The notes: generated from the sequence alone by a model not told the origin. A DNA stretch of 64,000 nt from Schoenoplectus triqueter (GCA_964058805.1 CAXKVV010000271.1:1-64000); one strand, 5' to 3'; positions 1 to 12,000 are shown, counted from the first letter of the stretch. Made by a program: numbers and translations.

Positions 1-228
1 AAAATTTTATTATCGTTTGATACTTCATCAAGGACCATCAAAATTTTATATAATTTACAACTGTTATAATTTGACGGTCTTTGATGGACTATCAAATGAT
101 AATGAAATTATATAAAATTTGAATCACGATAATCTATAAGTAGAAGAATATATTCATATGTTTTTTTTTCCATTTTTAAAATTTATTTCATATTTATTGT
201 CAAAATAACCATTGTCAAGTCATCCCTT
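1..228. mobile_element. Foldback MITE, left-truncated by the window edge
   Basis: The first 130 bases form an imperfect inverted repeat around position 65 (arms containing TTTGATNNTTCATCAA-type sequence), and the right end near 210-228 reads as a CATTGTCAAGTCATCCC terminus. The same fold and the same terminus occur in the complete copy at 54968-55280, so this is the right part of a related element. The left end lies outside the window. Confidence 0.55.
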
Positions 229-1757
229 ACCTTTATTTTAATAGTTAATGTTGGGAGGCTTAAAAAACAAATGTTACCTGCACGCACTGATATCAAAATT
301 TCTTATTTATTAAAATCATAGCTTGTCTTCACCAGCTACTTCAAAAATAACAATAACAATTAATAATAATAATAATAATGTTGGGATGCTTTGATGCTCA
401 TATTTATATTAATAAAACAATATTTAGTGAGGGAGTTTATTTTCAGCATGCGTCAAAATCTATAACTCATATTTAGCGTGGGTATTAATTCCAAATCTGC
501 AAGTTATCAGAAGGACAATGCACTAACTGATATGTCACAAGTAGCTAGTTCTCTCTATCAGCCAGAGAACTGTTAAATACATTTAATTAATACAACGGCT
601 ATAATATTGGATCAAATTATAATAATTTATGGTATTGACATATTTTTTGTGTTCTAAACAATATAAATTATGACACACCATTCTAAATAACATAAAAATG
701 AAAATATCTCTGATCCATTTATCGGAATTATCCATAAGAATTTCTAAAATTAAATTTTAAAAAGTTTTATAGCTAACAAAGGTATTTTTTTTCTAAAATC
801 ATTATCGTTTAGATGGGCATGTGCATTCAAATGATTCAAGTAACACTAATATGCATATTGATCAAATTTCAAAAAAATTGTTCGGAACATTTGATTCGAC
901 TAACTAAAAAAAATCTTCATATCAAAAATTTGTAGAATATCAAGTTTCATCATTTTTAAAAATCATTTTACTATTTTTTTTAATGATTTTCGAAATATGA
1001 TATAATTGGACATGCAGATATTGGTATTTTCTATTTATCTATTTAGGTCATCTTTCAGAAATCATTAAAAATAATAGTAAATTTAAAAAAAATGATATTC
1101 TATAAGATTTTTATATGAAGATTTATTTTAATTACTTGACAGAAATTAAAAATATTGACTCATGTTTACGTAATACGACAGAAATAAAAATATATATTGT
1201 CTGTAGTTAACATTAATAGGACGAAAACAAAAATATTACTAATGTCACATACCAGTAGCTAGATCCTTCTAGATAGTAGGTCCATGACAGTCTTCTCATA
1301 CCAAATTGATGCAAATCCATGAAACGCAAATTCAAAAGGCATGGCGTCACATATATTCCAATCCTGCAATATCTACCTAAATTCCATGGTGATCGTACAG
1401 TCGGTGGTATGAACTTTTACAAATGTCTCAAGGCCAACCAATTGGACTCGATTTCTTGAAAACTCAAAAGTAATTCCACTATCGCTAACGGTGGAGAAGA
1501 TAAGATTACGCAGAACATATTCAAATCTCAAAATTTATCTATCTCATCTTTTGGATAAACCTACATAAGGACCTACTGAAAATGTGTCATGATATCATAG
1601 GACAACATTTTTTTTATATACTAAACTTGACTTTTCTTTTTCCTATACCTCCAACCATCAATATTGTGTTCCTACTTTAAATCTTCATGACTCGATGATG
1701 ACTGGAAAGGCACTACATTCCTTCTTTGAATTTGGAAAAGCTTCATCCTCTCCATCC
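229..1757. other. Gene-free AT-rich stretch
   Basis: AT-rich DNA with a short AAT microsatellite near 360-378 and several long A or T runs. No open frame with coding character, no RNA gene and no clear terminal repeats were seen. Confidence 0.6.
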
Positions 1758-1758
1758 T

Positions 1759-1765
1759 TATATAA
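1759..1765 (+). promoter_or_regulatory. TATA box of the GEM-like gene
   Basis: TATATAA sits in a CTTATATAAG context about 95 bases upstream of the ATG at 1858. The frame is open further upstream but has no earlier ATG in frame, so the TATA position supports 1858 as the start. Confidence 0.5.
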
Positions 1766-1857
1766 GAAGCCCAAAGCAAGACATTCAGAGCACCAAAGTT
1801 TTCTTATCTAACAGAAAGTCTCAAAGAGAAGACAGTAGAATTCCCTTATTTGAGAAG

Positions 1858-2394
1858 ATGAAGAATTTCTATGAGGGTCAAGTAATTGGGATTCCAGTTG
1901 GTTCTTCTAACTGGGAGCCCGTTGTTGCGATCAAAGAAGGAAAGAGCTTTGGCTTTAGTTGGATCAACAAGCTTAGAAAAAGATCAAGCAATCTCCACAA
2001 AAAGATGCACCAAACTTGCAGAGTAGAAAGGCTATTCAGAAAATCCTTCTCTGTCGATAAAGAAGAAAGATTGGTCAAAGGCTGCAAGTGCTCCCTCTCT
2101 ACCACGCACGGCCCCATTAATGGAACTCTATTCATTTCGACAAAAAAAGTTGCATTTTGCAGTGATGGATTTATACATGTTCCTTTTGCAGAAGGAAAAA
2201 TTGTTGAAGTGCCATACAAGGTTTCGATTCCAGTTAAGAAGGTAAAGAAGGCAATACCAATTGAAAATGCAGAGCAACCAGATGAGAAGTATTTGCATAT
2301 TATAACAGTAGATAACTTCGAGTTTTGGTTCATGGGAGTTCATCATCAGAAATCTTCCAATTGTCTTGAAAATACTTTCTCCAAAGTTCAATAA
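1858..2394 (+). CDS. GEM-like protein (GRAM domain)
   Basis: A 178-residue protein of the plant GEM-like/ABA-responsive GRAM family; family members bind phosphoinositides through the GRAM domain and some respond to ABA or affect cell division. The start at 1858 gives MKNFYEGQVIGIPVGS, the usual family N-terminus, also seen in the copy at 4775. The GRAM domain runs from about residue 58 (RVERLFRKSF) through STTHGPINGTLFIS, KVAFCSDG and VPYKVSIPVKKVKK to ITVDNFEFWFMG. It is shorter than the roughly 200-300 residues usual in the family and lacks the intron found in its neighbour. A TATA box lies about 95 bases upstream. No stop or frameshift breaks it, so it is the only apparently functional member of a three-copy cluster. 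Confidence 0.85.
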   Translation: MKNFYEGQVIGIPVGSSNWEPVVAIKEGKSFGFSWINKLRKRSSNLHKKMHQTCRVERLFRKSFSVDKEERLVKGCKCSLSTTHGPINGTLFISTKKVAFCSDGFIHVPFAEGKIVEVPYKVSIPVKKVKKAIPIENAEQPDEKYLHIITVDNFEFWFMGVHHQKSSNCLENTFSKVQ

Positions 2395-4774
2395 CAGTTT
2401 ATTTTTATTACGTGAGACTGATAATAGGTTAACGAGATTTTGCTCTGTAATTATTCGAGTGTACTCATGTGACAACTGGAAATTCAATATATATTATGAT
2501 GATGGTATTATTTTGTTTTCCTATTCAGTAATAGCTAGGAGAATCCATGTTAATTATGCGCATCATGTTCAATTTAGCTATATATTTATGATTTGGATAG
2601 CCCGTATTGATAAGTAAATTGTATGTTAACTTTGTACCCATCAGCTGCTAATTTATGTGCATAACTTATATATGCCATGGTGATAGGTTAGCTTTGTAAT
2701 ATTTAACTGTTAAATAATGTGTGTTGTCTTTTTGATTATTTATCGCTAGGTGGATTATCCTGAAATTTATATCGAACTCTTTGAACTCGAAATACTATTT
2801 TGAGTTATGATATAAGTGTTCAATTTGATAAATAAGAATAGACGAAGAACTAAATTAAAATGAAAATAAAATAAGTTACTAAATCTAATAGAAGAAAGAC
2901 AGTGCTCTGAAAGTTATTTTTTTTATAACTTAACCGTGTATACAAAATATTTTCTCTCTCTTTATAGTGCTCGGTGCCATTAATGCACCTGCAATCATAT
3001 ATAATCAATCTAATTCTAACTATACATCTGTATTAATTGTCTAACCACATTTCTGTCAACTTCACCGCTACTTTTATCAGCTATCTCTGACACACACGAC
3101 AGATGTCAAAAGTGTCATGTTCATCATCGGAGCAAGGGCTTCATCCCGAGCTCCTTGATGTTCTCGAGCTGTTAGGCTCTAACCCATCTCGAACTTTGTC
3201 TTTGGTTTGTGCTCGTATACCGGTCACACTTCAGTCACTTATGCTCCCTCTGAGCTATCTCTGATATATGTGACCAATATCAAAAATATCCTCTGTCATC
3301 CATCTCGAGTTTATTTCGAGTTTTCTGATGTTTTCGAGCTATTAGGCTCTAGTCCATCTCGAATTTTATCTTTGGCTTATGCTCGTTGTGCTTGCTGCTG
3401 CTTCTTCAACATAAGGTTGTCGAAGTAGTCGAGTTCTCAAGCTCTTAGTCCTTTAAAATCGGAACTTAAAATTTACTACTCTCAACAATGTGCAGTAACG
3501 AGTTTACGGTTCAGGTTCTCAACTGACAATTCGCTTGATTACTAAAAAGAAATTGATGCATCTTGTCAATTTTGAGTAAATAATCCAATATAGTTTTTAC
3601 CAAAATGCATTCTTTTGTGTCTTGACCTAAAATAATAATAGGATTTTGATTTGTACTTAATTTCAAAGGACGGCGTTCTCTGTCAATACTTCAACTACCT
3701 GGTCAAAGTCATTTCTTTTTTCTTTGCTTATTTTTGTTATCTATTTCTACGACGAATTCCTAGGACTTTCTCTTAGATATGTGCTAGCTCTACTGACCGC
3801 TATAACCAAACAATGTCAACCTTAGGTGTCAATTTTTTTTTCTGGCGTGTTTCTTTTCTGAAACGACAAAAACTATGCAGAAAGGAACTTAACAGGGACT
3901 TAATTTGTGTGCTAGTTGCACCAGTTGAGCTAGTTTTTCTAAATTTAGAAATTGTCTCAAAGAAGAGGAAAACTCTGGAGCACCAAATATAAATACAGGG
4001 GACTTAGAACTCTTCCAGTTGAATTGTGAAGCTTGAGAATAACTCTTTCTCAACAGGGGCTGACTTGGAGCTGAGTGGGCTCTTTGGAAAAGCCAAGGTG
4101 TACTTAAACTACTTTTATAAGGTAATGATTTTAATTTGATATCAGTGGACAAATGTAGCTTTAATTTACAGGTATGATCATTCTATCCCTGTACCGGCCT
4201 CCCGGTCCCATTACCTGAATTCCCTCTCCAAGAAAAGTTGATCCATCATTGCATATGAAGAACCTAATAAAGAGGAAGCATATGTTGTTGCTTATTGCTT
4301 TCTGGCGCAATTCTATTTTGGTATGTTAAAATGGTGGTTGTCTCTTACACCTAGCAGTGCAATCATTTAACTATATATAGTCAAATACATATATCGATTC
4401 AAAAACAATTCCACTGGCCTGTTTAACGATAGAAAAGATATGATGTCCAGTTTTTCCAATATCAAACCTCTTTGGAGACGCAGATAATTGCCAGCTAATA
4501 ACCTCTGATAATGAAACCATTTCGGTGAAATTTAACAGCCCACAAATGAAATTCTTGGATCTTCCATTAATTTCCCTCTATCATTTTTGTATTCAAAATT
4601 CCTCCGTTGAGTTCTAATGACGTAATGTCGACTGTATTGGCATTTCAATATTCCACCGCATAATAAAATCCAACACCCTTCTTTTTCTAATACGTCTTAT
4701 AGAAGAGGGTCTGGCCAAGAAGGTGGTAGAAAGCTCAAAGAGGTGAAGGAAGCTTGAACATTTCAATTGCAAGC
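2395..4774. other. Intergenic stretch between GEM-like copies
   Basis: No gene was recognised. It contains a diverged direct repeat at 3081-3391 (listed separately). The open frames here are short and have no recognisable motif. Confidence 0.5.
3081..3391. repeat. Two diverged tandem copies, period about 174 bp
   Basis: The blocks beginning CTATCTCTGA at 3081 and 3255 continue in parallel through GTTCTCGAGCTGTTAGGCTC / GTTTTCGAGCTATTAGGCTC and CCATCTCGAA to TATGCTCG/TGTGCTCG. They differ at many sites, so the duplication is old. The parent element was not identified. Confidence 0.6.
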
Positions 4775-5529
4775 ATGAAGAACTTTTCCCATGGCCGAGT
4801 AATTAGGATTCTCAGCTCTTCTAAGACTTATGCTGAGGAACAGTTGCCAACCATATCCAATTTTGATTTTGAGCCAGTTGATTCAACCAAAGCAGTGAAG
4901 AGTTCCAGGAATAATTCCATGAAGAAATTCAGAAAAAGATCAGATGATCTCTCTCGAGGGAAAGGTAAATTAACAGCCTCTTTCAAGATACTTGTTTCCC
5001 ATCAAATTGTATCAGAATTTATCTGGGAGGGGAAATATATTCAGTTATTAACAATATGTTTTCCTTGTTATAGGAGCAATGAGTACTAAAAGTGTATCAG
5101 AAACAATGAGGTGGAAGATGAGTCTAAGAAAAAGAATATTTCGATCTGGAAGGGTTGAAAGATTATTCAGAAAATCTTGCCCCACTGTCATCAAGGAAGA
5201 GAGATTATTAGGGGCCTACAAATGTTCTCTCTTTACCACAGCTGGCCCAATTAAAGGGAGGATATTTACTACGTCAGAAAGGATCGCGTTTCATAGCAGA
5301 AAATTGTTGAAACTCAAATCTTATAATGGAGAAGTTGCCAAAGTCCCATACAAAGTGTCCATTCCGCTTAGAAAGATAAATAACACAGTATCAAGTGAGA
5401 ATCTGGACAGGCCTGGAGAGGTATGTGCTAATAGTTACAGTAGATGGATTTGAATTTTGGTTCATGGGTTTTATTAATTACCAAAGGTCTTTTGAGTCAC
5501 TGCATCTGGCTACCTCTCGGGATCAATAG
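4775..5529 (+). pseudogene. GEM-like protein, second copy, frameshifted
   Basis: Exon 1 (4775-4964) encodes MKNFSHGRVIRILSSS and ends at an AAAG/GTAAAT donor. Exon 2 starts at 5074 after TTATAG and continues the frame into RVERLFRKS, the GRAM core STTAGPIKG-like segment, VPYKVSIPLRKI and ENLDRPGE. At 5421 the frame breaks: the expected [20 protein letters not shown] tail is read in the +1 frame from 5422 and stops at 5529, while the unshifted frame stops at 5453. Relative to its neighbour this looks like the loss of two bases from an AAG codon, or one extra G. It could be a genuine pseudogene, an allele, or an assembly error; apart from this one break the copy is well preserved. Confidence 0.75.
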
Positions 5530-8261
5530 CATTCCTATGTTTCATTCTAGAGAGGAAGATTAAGTCCTCCTGTAGAATTTTGGATGTGTATATATACTTG
5601 AATGTTTTGAGGATAAATGAAATTTGATTATAGGTTATCAAAATTTTGAGATCTCAGTAAAGGACCCACTTATCAAATATGTCATGACTATTTTGGAACA
5701 TAAATAAAGGAATCAAAGGTGTTATGAAATGTAGCTAGTGAACCCTTTTGATTTTCAAGTAGTTAATCCAAGTCTTACAGACATTTAATCAATGAAACAG
5801 TATGAAAATTATGATGAAAATCTTCTGAGTTTTCTTCTCTCTTTTTTGAGTCTCTGAGTCTTGTTTTATCTGAGCAACAATAACATAAGACTCTTTTTTT
5901 TTTGAATAGGAGAAATCCCTATCTATAACATGGAAAATTTTGTTGTATGCATATGTAAATTTCTGCAATGTGACTGAAAAACTGATAGTTACAGCTCTTG
6001 AAATGTTTTTACTTCTGACGTTTCAACCAATTTAGAAATATCCATGCTAAAAGGGCACAATAAAAATAAAAACAAAACTTAGAGAATCATAGTTCAATTA
6101 TTTAATGGATCGGTCAGTGTTGTTGCAGAATCTATCAACAGTTTTATCAAAATTTAACTGAATAAAGAATAATGTCTTCTCAAGTTTTGAATATTATAGT
6201 TGAAATATTTACAAGAAACTTCTCACGAAAATAATTAGCTTATTGTAACTCTGTATATTCCTCTCTTATAAACTCTCTTTTTTGTTGGTTTAATAAATTG
6301 ATGAAAGTAGGGAAACCCTACTTCAAAAAAAAAAAAAGAAACAAGGTGAAACTATACATGTATTTGAGTGGATCAATAGTTGGCACTTAGCTGTAATCTA
6401 GATCACATTAATTTAACTGTATAATTCTAGCATATCTCCCAAGAATTTAAATCTAATTTAGATCAAATTAATTGATAATGATATTTGAGCATTAACCATA
6501 AATTATGAGAATAATTGTATTTTCAGATTCGTTTCTCAAATGATCTCCTATGAATATCATTGAGAATATATAGTTGCAGTAGGCCGTTAAGGTTTGGTGC
6601 TTGACAACGCATACCAGTTGGGAATGGGACCTACAATTCATGCTATCATTGAAAACTATTGCCCAGTGGTAACATTTCTTTTATGTCAAACATACGGAAT
6701 TTGCAAGATATTAGATGCAGAGCATGATCGAGTTGAAGTCGAGCATAGGAAACACATGGCTAGATCTTAGATGTCTCTTTTCCAGAAAATTTTTGTGGGA
6801 CGTGTGAATTTTCTATTCATGTTTAATATATCAAATATACTTTCTGATGTATTGTCCAAATGAATTTCTAACTCTTTCGTGAAAGGAAGAAAATTGGACG
6901 TGTGCACATTGTTTTTTCATTTTTTTTTACGCACATAACTTCTAATAGTTTAATTGAAAATTCAAGATATTTTTCCAGTAGGGATCTTCAAGTTATTACA
7001 ATACATGAAGTATCTAAAAAATAATCAGAAACTGTTCTTCAAATTTCAACTTGTCTGTTTTCTCAATATATGCTGGTCCTTTTATTGTAAGGTTCCTACT
7101 GGAAATATGGAATTAAAAAGAACCTGTAGTCTATAAATGCTGTTAGCAGTTGTAACAAAAACAATGATAAAAGCTCTCATTCATGATATTGACTTATTGT
7201 TGACCATCCGCTTTTAAAAGCCATTTTTTTTTTCCATCTTAAAGAGAAAAAAATACTAATACTCTGTTCTCTTGTTTATTCATCCAATTGTACTCCAGAT
7301 TTATAACATAGGAATGCTTTCCCAAGTCATAGCCATGTTGTAAATTTGTAATCAGGCAAAAAAAGGTAGCCTAGCTGACTAGGCGATGCATGTGTAGCGA
7401 TGGAGATCCATTAATCTTCAATGGGCAAAAGATATTAAAAAGCAATGAAATCTTGTGGAAAGTAGGTCGATTATTCACAAGTCAGTTTGGGATCACTTTG
7501 GTGTATTAATGCATCAGCCATGAGGCCATGAGCCTAAGGGACCCCATGAGTCCATGACATGAGATTCCTCACAAAGCACCTAAGGCTTCACCTCCCCAAC
7601 TTAGTCACCTTTTTTTATTTCTATTGACAAGTTCATTGGATTACTCAAACGGGCAAACCTATAGTCAATGGGAAAATAACTGGGCCCTATTATCCCTCTC
7701 TGGATAAGAGAAGAATCAGAATCATAATATGTGGCCCGAGAATTAATGTATCCCACCGTATCGAATACTGAATGGTAAGTAAAAAATAATGCAATAATCA
7801 GATGCATCACATAACATATCCGATACAAATCAAAACCATATTGTACGATAATTTGTATCAGATCTGTATCTGATATTTGTTCGGCAGCTCGTTAGGCGTA
7901 TCCGAGTAATACAGAATCAATATCTTTTATGACTACTCTAAATTAATATCCTGATAAGATGCTGGTGACTGTACATCACTTTATTAATTGGTTTCATAAG
8001 GAATAAACAACTTTTCGCTAAGATCACCTTATAAATGAGGTCTTCTCAAGCCATTTGGGTCAGGGGTCTTAAAAAAAGAAAAGAAAAGGAAAAGAGGTTC
8101 AATTCAGCAATAAAGAATATTGTCAATAGCTGAATGATTGGTGTTTTGGAGGGTTCTTCTGAGCAGGGTATGAATTTTCTCTTATCAATTCAAAAAAGTG
8201 ACTTCTCAATTCGACGTTACCAAGTTTTTTTTTACCAAATGCATTTTGTTTGAATTGCAGA
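5530..8261. other. Intergenic stretch, no gene seen
   Basis: AT-rich sequence with scattered short open frames (for example at 6954 and 7601) that show no motif or family resemblance. No inverted terminal repeats were recognised. Confidence 0.5.
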
Positions 8262-8560
8262 TGACAAAAGTTCCACTATCATCCAAAGGAGGAAGTTCAT
8301 CAAAAGATCAAACAGATTAGCCAAGGCTTTCGCACAATGGTCAAAACAGAAAATCTAAATTAAATTTGCTTTCTTTCTTCGGATCTCATATTTATAAGAA
8401 CGTCATTTAAGATTCATAAAGCTGATCAATGCGAAATAACTTGTTGATTTTGCAGTAACAATAGGCCCAAAATTAGGAGAAAGGCTGCTGAAGGCCTCCC
8501 ACCGTTATGTATCCACCACATCCGGCCCAATTGCTGGCATTCTTTTCATTTCATTGCATT
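8262..8560 (+). pseudogene. GEM-like relic, third copy
   Basis: Two exon-like pieces survive. The first, after a TTGCAG acceptor near 8261, reads a basic stretch with RRKFIKRSNRLAKAFAQ and stops at 8358. The second follows a TTTTGCAG acceptor at 8454 and reads VTIGPKLGERLLKAS then STTSGPIAGILFIS, which is the start of the GRAM domain. The rest of the domain (KVAFCSD, YKVSIPL, FWFMGF) is missing. It is in the same orientation as the other two copies, so the cluster arose by tandem duplication followed by decay. Confidence 0.65.
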
Positions 8561-8790
8561 TAGGGATGATAGTTCTAAGAGTTTCAAGAAGTCTCAACAA
8601 TTCATCCATCTCACTATATATTTCTTTTTCAGATTATTAGTGTGCATCTAAATTTCATGATCATTCAATTCATAATTTGAATATTATCATCTTCAAAAAA
8701 AAATATAATTGTAAATAAGTTCATGTCTTTGTGGCCCTAAAACCTCAGTCTCTCCTAATAGAGACAAGATCTATCATCATTAATACTAGA

Positions 8791-9090
8791 CTTGATTTCA
8801 AATTATAAATTTTAATTGATAGAGAGCTAAATGCCTTTCAAATAAAGTCAAATTTGTCACATGGACTTGATTTCAAATTATAAATTTTAATTGATAGAGA
8901 GCTAAATGCCTTTCAAATAAAGTAAAATTTGTCACATGGACTTGATTTCAAATTATAAATTTTAATTGATAGAGAGCTAAATGCCTTTCAAATAAAGTCA
9001 AATTTGTCACATGGACTTGATTTCAAATTATAAATTTTAATTGATAGAGAGCTAAATGCCTTTCAAATAAAGTCAAATTTGTCACATGGA
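8791..9090. repeat. Tandem array, four copies of a 75-bp unit
   Basis: The unit begins CTTGATTTCAAATTATAAAT at 8791, 8866, 8941 and 9016 and ends CACATGGA. Copies are identical by eye apart from a C-to-A change in the second copy (AGTAAAA for AGTCAAA near 8924). Such homogeneity implies recent expansion or gene conversion. Confidence 0.95.
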
Positions 9091-9576
9091 CTATTTAGAG
9101 ATGAAATTACATCCAATTTTTAGTTTTCTAATTTAGATAATACTTTTCAAAATACATACGTATAAAGTTAAAACACGAAATTATAAATTTTATTAATAAA
9201 AAGGTCGTGCCTGGGCTTCATTCCGAAAAAATAAGTTATTAAATAAATAATTTGAAATATAAAATTTTAAAATATTTTTAATAAAATTTGAACATTAATT
9301 CTTTTATAAGTGTTGATGATGTGTGATAATAATAATAATAAATAATAATATAATTAAATATGTAAAAAAATATACAAACGACATAAAACAGTTTGATCAT
9401 TTGAGTATTAAATCATATGATAGGTTTACGCACTCATTCACTTTAAATTAAGAGAGAGAATATCTATACGTTAACCAGGCAGATCAATAGATTTAAACAA
9501 AGTCAATAGTAAAAAACTTCACATGGCATAGATAGAAGTCTTAAAAAAATTTAAGTGTTTTTATGTATATGTAGAA

Positions 9577-9701
9577 TTATTATTATTATTATTATTATTA
9601 TTGCTATCATTATTGCTATTTGTCTACTATCATTATTATTATTACTATTATTATTATTATTACTGCTATTATTATTATTGTTATTGTTATTATTAATATT
9701 A
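9577..9701. repeat. ATT microsatellite, left half
   Basis: An imperfect ATT trinucleotide run. It continues on the far side of the Helitron at 10102-10130, so the Helitron split an existing microsatellite. The poly-leucine open frame across it is not a gene. Confidence 0.9.
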
Positions 9702-10101
9702 CTAGCTATATACCCACGCGTTGCAGCAAACTCTTTTATTTAAATATTAAAATATTATAAGATAAAAAATTCACATTGATGAGATTTTCTACACAGTATG
9801 AGTTAATGATTCATGGATTTATGGTAACAAAAGTGAATTATTCCAATATATATTATCATCATTATTTTTTTATCAAACATGCACAAGGTTGCTAAATAAA
9901 AAAAACTATATTACGAAAATAACAATATAGATAAGAAAGAAATGGAGATAAAAAAGAGATCAATGGACGCGATTACATACATTCGATCAACCAAAAATAA
10001 ATATTATCCGTCTAATTAAGAGATAAAATTGGTATAACAAAAAAATACCATGATAAAAAATAGACTTTCCAATTCTTAAATGTTTTATATAATAGTATAG
10101 A
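9702..10101 (-). mobile_element. Small non-autonomous Helitron
   Basis: On the minus strand the element starts with TC (10101-10100, TCTATACTATTATATAAAAC) and ends with a GC-rich CTGCAACGCGTGGG segment followed by TATATAGCTAG (ending at 9702). It is flanked by A on the 5' side and T on the 3' side, as expected for insertion between A and T without target duplication. The TC start and CTRR end are the family hallmarks. The 3' hairpin is decayed. About 400 bp, with no coding capacity. Confidence 0.65.
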
Positions 10102-10179
10102 TTATTACTATTACTATTATTATTCTTCTTTATAATTCCGGACTGGGTTTCATTTCTAGCCTACTCCTATTTATTTGGG

Positions 10180-10290
10180 ATAATTGCCAAAATAAGACAA
10201 TTGCCAAATTACTAAGTTACTAAGTTGACAATTGCCAAATTACATATTCGCAACAAAATAAGACAATTGCCAAATTACTAAGTTCAAAGT
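10180..10290. repeat. Short direct repeats next to a SINE-tail fragment
   Basis: AAAATAAGACAATTGCCAAA-type blocks recur at about 10191 and 10256, with a further partial copy between them. Just upstream (10140-10183) is a fragment of the CTAGCCTACTCCNATTTATTTGGGAT type, matching the Au-SINE-like tail at 11089. Confidence 0.6.
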
Positions 10291-10689
10291 AGGAAAAGTC
10301 CTATTTACATAAAATGAAAATATCCACAACCCAAACAAGGTAGTTGCCAAGTTACTAGAATTTAGCACAAATTCAGTAATATTTAGGACATAAGTTGTGA
10401 TGCATATATTATCAAGTCCAAATCAACTATGAGAGGAACCAAAGATAAAATGCTAGCAAACTATGTTTGAGTAAATAAACTGATGCACACTCCATTTAAC
10501 ACCTCAAGAAAAAAAAACTGCAAGAAGATTACATTTGCAAACATATATTATTCTTATATTATGTGAGGATAATACGTGTGCTACTAATTTCCTTTCTCCC
10601 TTGTATCCAAGCATATGCATCCACTTTATTACATAAAGAACAAATACACTAGTACAGAAACAACTTGCCTTTTTCCACCCACAGGTTGC

Positions 10690-11455
10690 TCCAGGTATAT
10701 GCTTTGGGTAAGGCGCCTCTATCTCAAGTGTCAGCTCTGAAACATTTGATACACTTCTCAAAATGTCACATAAAAACTGGCACGCGCTCTTTGCCCAGTG
10801 CCAAGATTTTGGCCACTGCCATTCTTAATATAGGCAACTCTCCATGGAATTTATCTGGTAGCAAGCCCCTGCTCAAGTCCAGCTCAAGAAATTCATGATT
10901 AGGCAAGGATTAACACATCTTGCAATTTCTGAATTCAGTGCGTAGCTTCAGTATCTTCACAGACTGAGAAGACAGAACAACAATACAACCACGAATAGGT
11001 TCAACACATAAATATTCCAGGTTTCTTTGCCTCATGATATCATTGATATTTGAGATCTCTGATCATATGCTTTTAAATTGGATTTCATTTCTAGCCTACC
11101 CCAATTTATTTGGGATTAAAGAGTTTGTTGTTGTTCTTTGCCTCATGATAAAAAGCTTCGTGTCCGAGGTAGACAACTTTGCTTTAATGTGGAGGTACTT
11201 GAGTTCAGTTAGGGGGAAATTGGTGGGAACAAAAGGTAGAAATGAGTAGACGTCCATTTTTCTAAGTCTACAGCTTTGAAGAAAAGGGAGCGAAGATATT
11301 GGAAGCCTAAAATAAGAGAAAAAGATACTCACTGCTATCAGTATGGATATGAAGTTCAAGATCTTGCATACCTAGCAAAAGGGCACGATTGAGCCATTCC
11401 GATAGGAGATTTATCGTCAAAGGCCGACCCCAGGGCCATGTCTTCAGACAGAACC
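10690..11455 (-). pseudogene. F-box/LRR (FBD-type) pseudogene, LRR part
   Basis: Reading the minus strand from 11455 gives FCLKTWPWG, WLNRALLLGMQDLELHIHTDSS, then LQSCRLRKMDVYSFLPF, LTELKYLHIKAKLSTSDTKLF, NLEYLCVEP, LSSQSVKILKLRTEF, ELDLSRGLLPDKFHGELPIL and ILRSVSNVSELTLEIE. These align segment by segment with the F-box gene at 16208-17109 (for example SSQSVKRLKLHF and MLKSVANVVRLRLSIE). It is interrupted by a SINE at 11040-11133, by in-frame stops (for example after CKMC) and by a frameshift before ILRSVSN. No F-box was found upstream. It is a paralogue lying downstream of, and parallel to, the gene at 13035-17109. Confidence 0.75.
11023..11150 (+). mobile_element. 5'-truncated SINE with Au-type tail and 17-bp target duplication
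   Basis: The insert at 11040-11133 ends with CTAGCCTACCCCAATTTATT, then TGGGATTAAAGAG and TTGTTGTTG, the 3' signature of Au-type plant SINEs. It is bracketed by perfect 17-bp copies of TTCTTTGCCTCATGATA at 11023-11039 and 11134-11150. Removing one copy and the insert restores the LRR reading frame of the host pseudogene across the junction. The tRNA-like head of a full-length SINE is absent. Confidence 0.85.
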
Positions 11456-11640
11456 GTAGTAATTTATATAGTTACAATTTGCCAAACATGTGCGATGACA
11501 GTACCAAAATGCAATGACTACCTTTCAATTAAGAAATATTGAAGAAGATAAAAAAATGAAATATTGAAGTATGCAGTTAAGAAATAATATTGAAGTATAC
11601 AAGTTACAAAATATTAAAGTATATTTGAAGATATGCTTAA

Positions 11641-12000
11641 TTTTTATTTACTAATATCTTGTTCGTGCGTTGCTACGGTGATGTATTTTAAAAATATAAA
11701 AATTCATATCTTCATGTAAAAATAAAGAAAATAAAAATAAAAATAATTTAGTAATTAATGTAAATTTCAATCATGAATACATAATTAATGTTATTTTTTA
11801 TGTATTATGAGTTGTCATTAGAGAATTAATAGCAGTTGTTGAATAAATAAGTACAATTATAGGTGTGTAATAAATGAATAAATAAAAGGAAAGTATTATG
11901 AGTTGTCATTAGAGAATTAATAGCAGTTGTTGAATAAATAAGTACAATTAATGAAATTTTTCATTGGATGGTTTTACCAGCATGTATATGATAGAATTAG
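11641..12000. mobile_element. Helitron-like end with an internal 57-bp direct repeat
   Basis: On the minus strand the segment near 11690-11652 reads CACCGTAGCAACGCACGAAC then AAGATATTAGT, resembling a Helitron 3' hairpin and terminus, comparable to 9702-9740. Inside, a block beginning TATTATGAGTTGTCATTAGA occurs at about 11804 and again at about 11894. The other end of the element was not located. Confidence 0.35.

Noticed and set aside
5421..5440. A GTATGT...CTAAT...ACAG string that looks like a 20-base intron in the second GEM-like gene
   Set aside because: Far shorter than any known plant intron, and removing it puts a TAG in frame immediately; an indel explains the frame change better.
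9555..9743. Poly-leucine open frame
   Set aside because: It is the translation of the ATT microsatellite.
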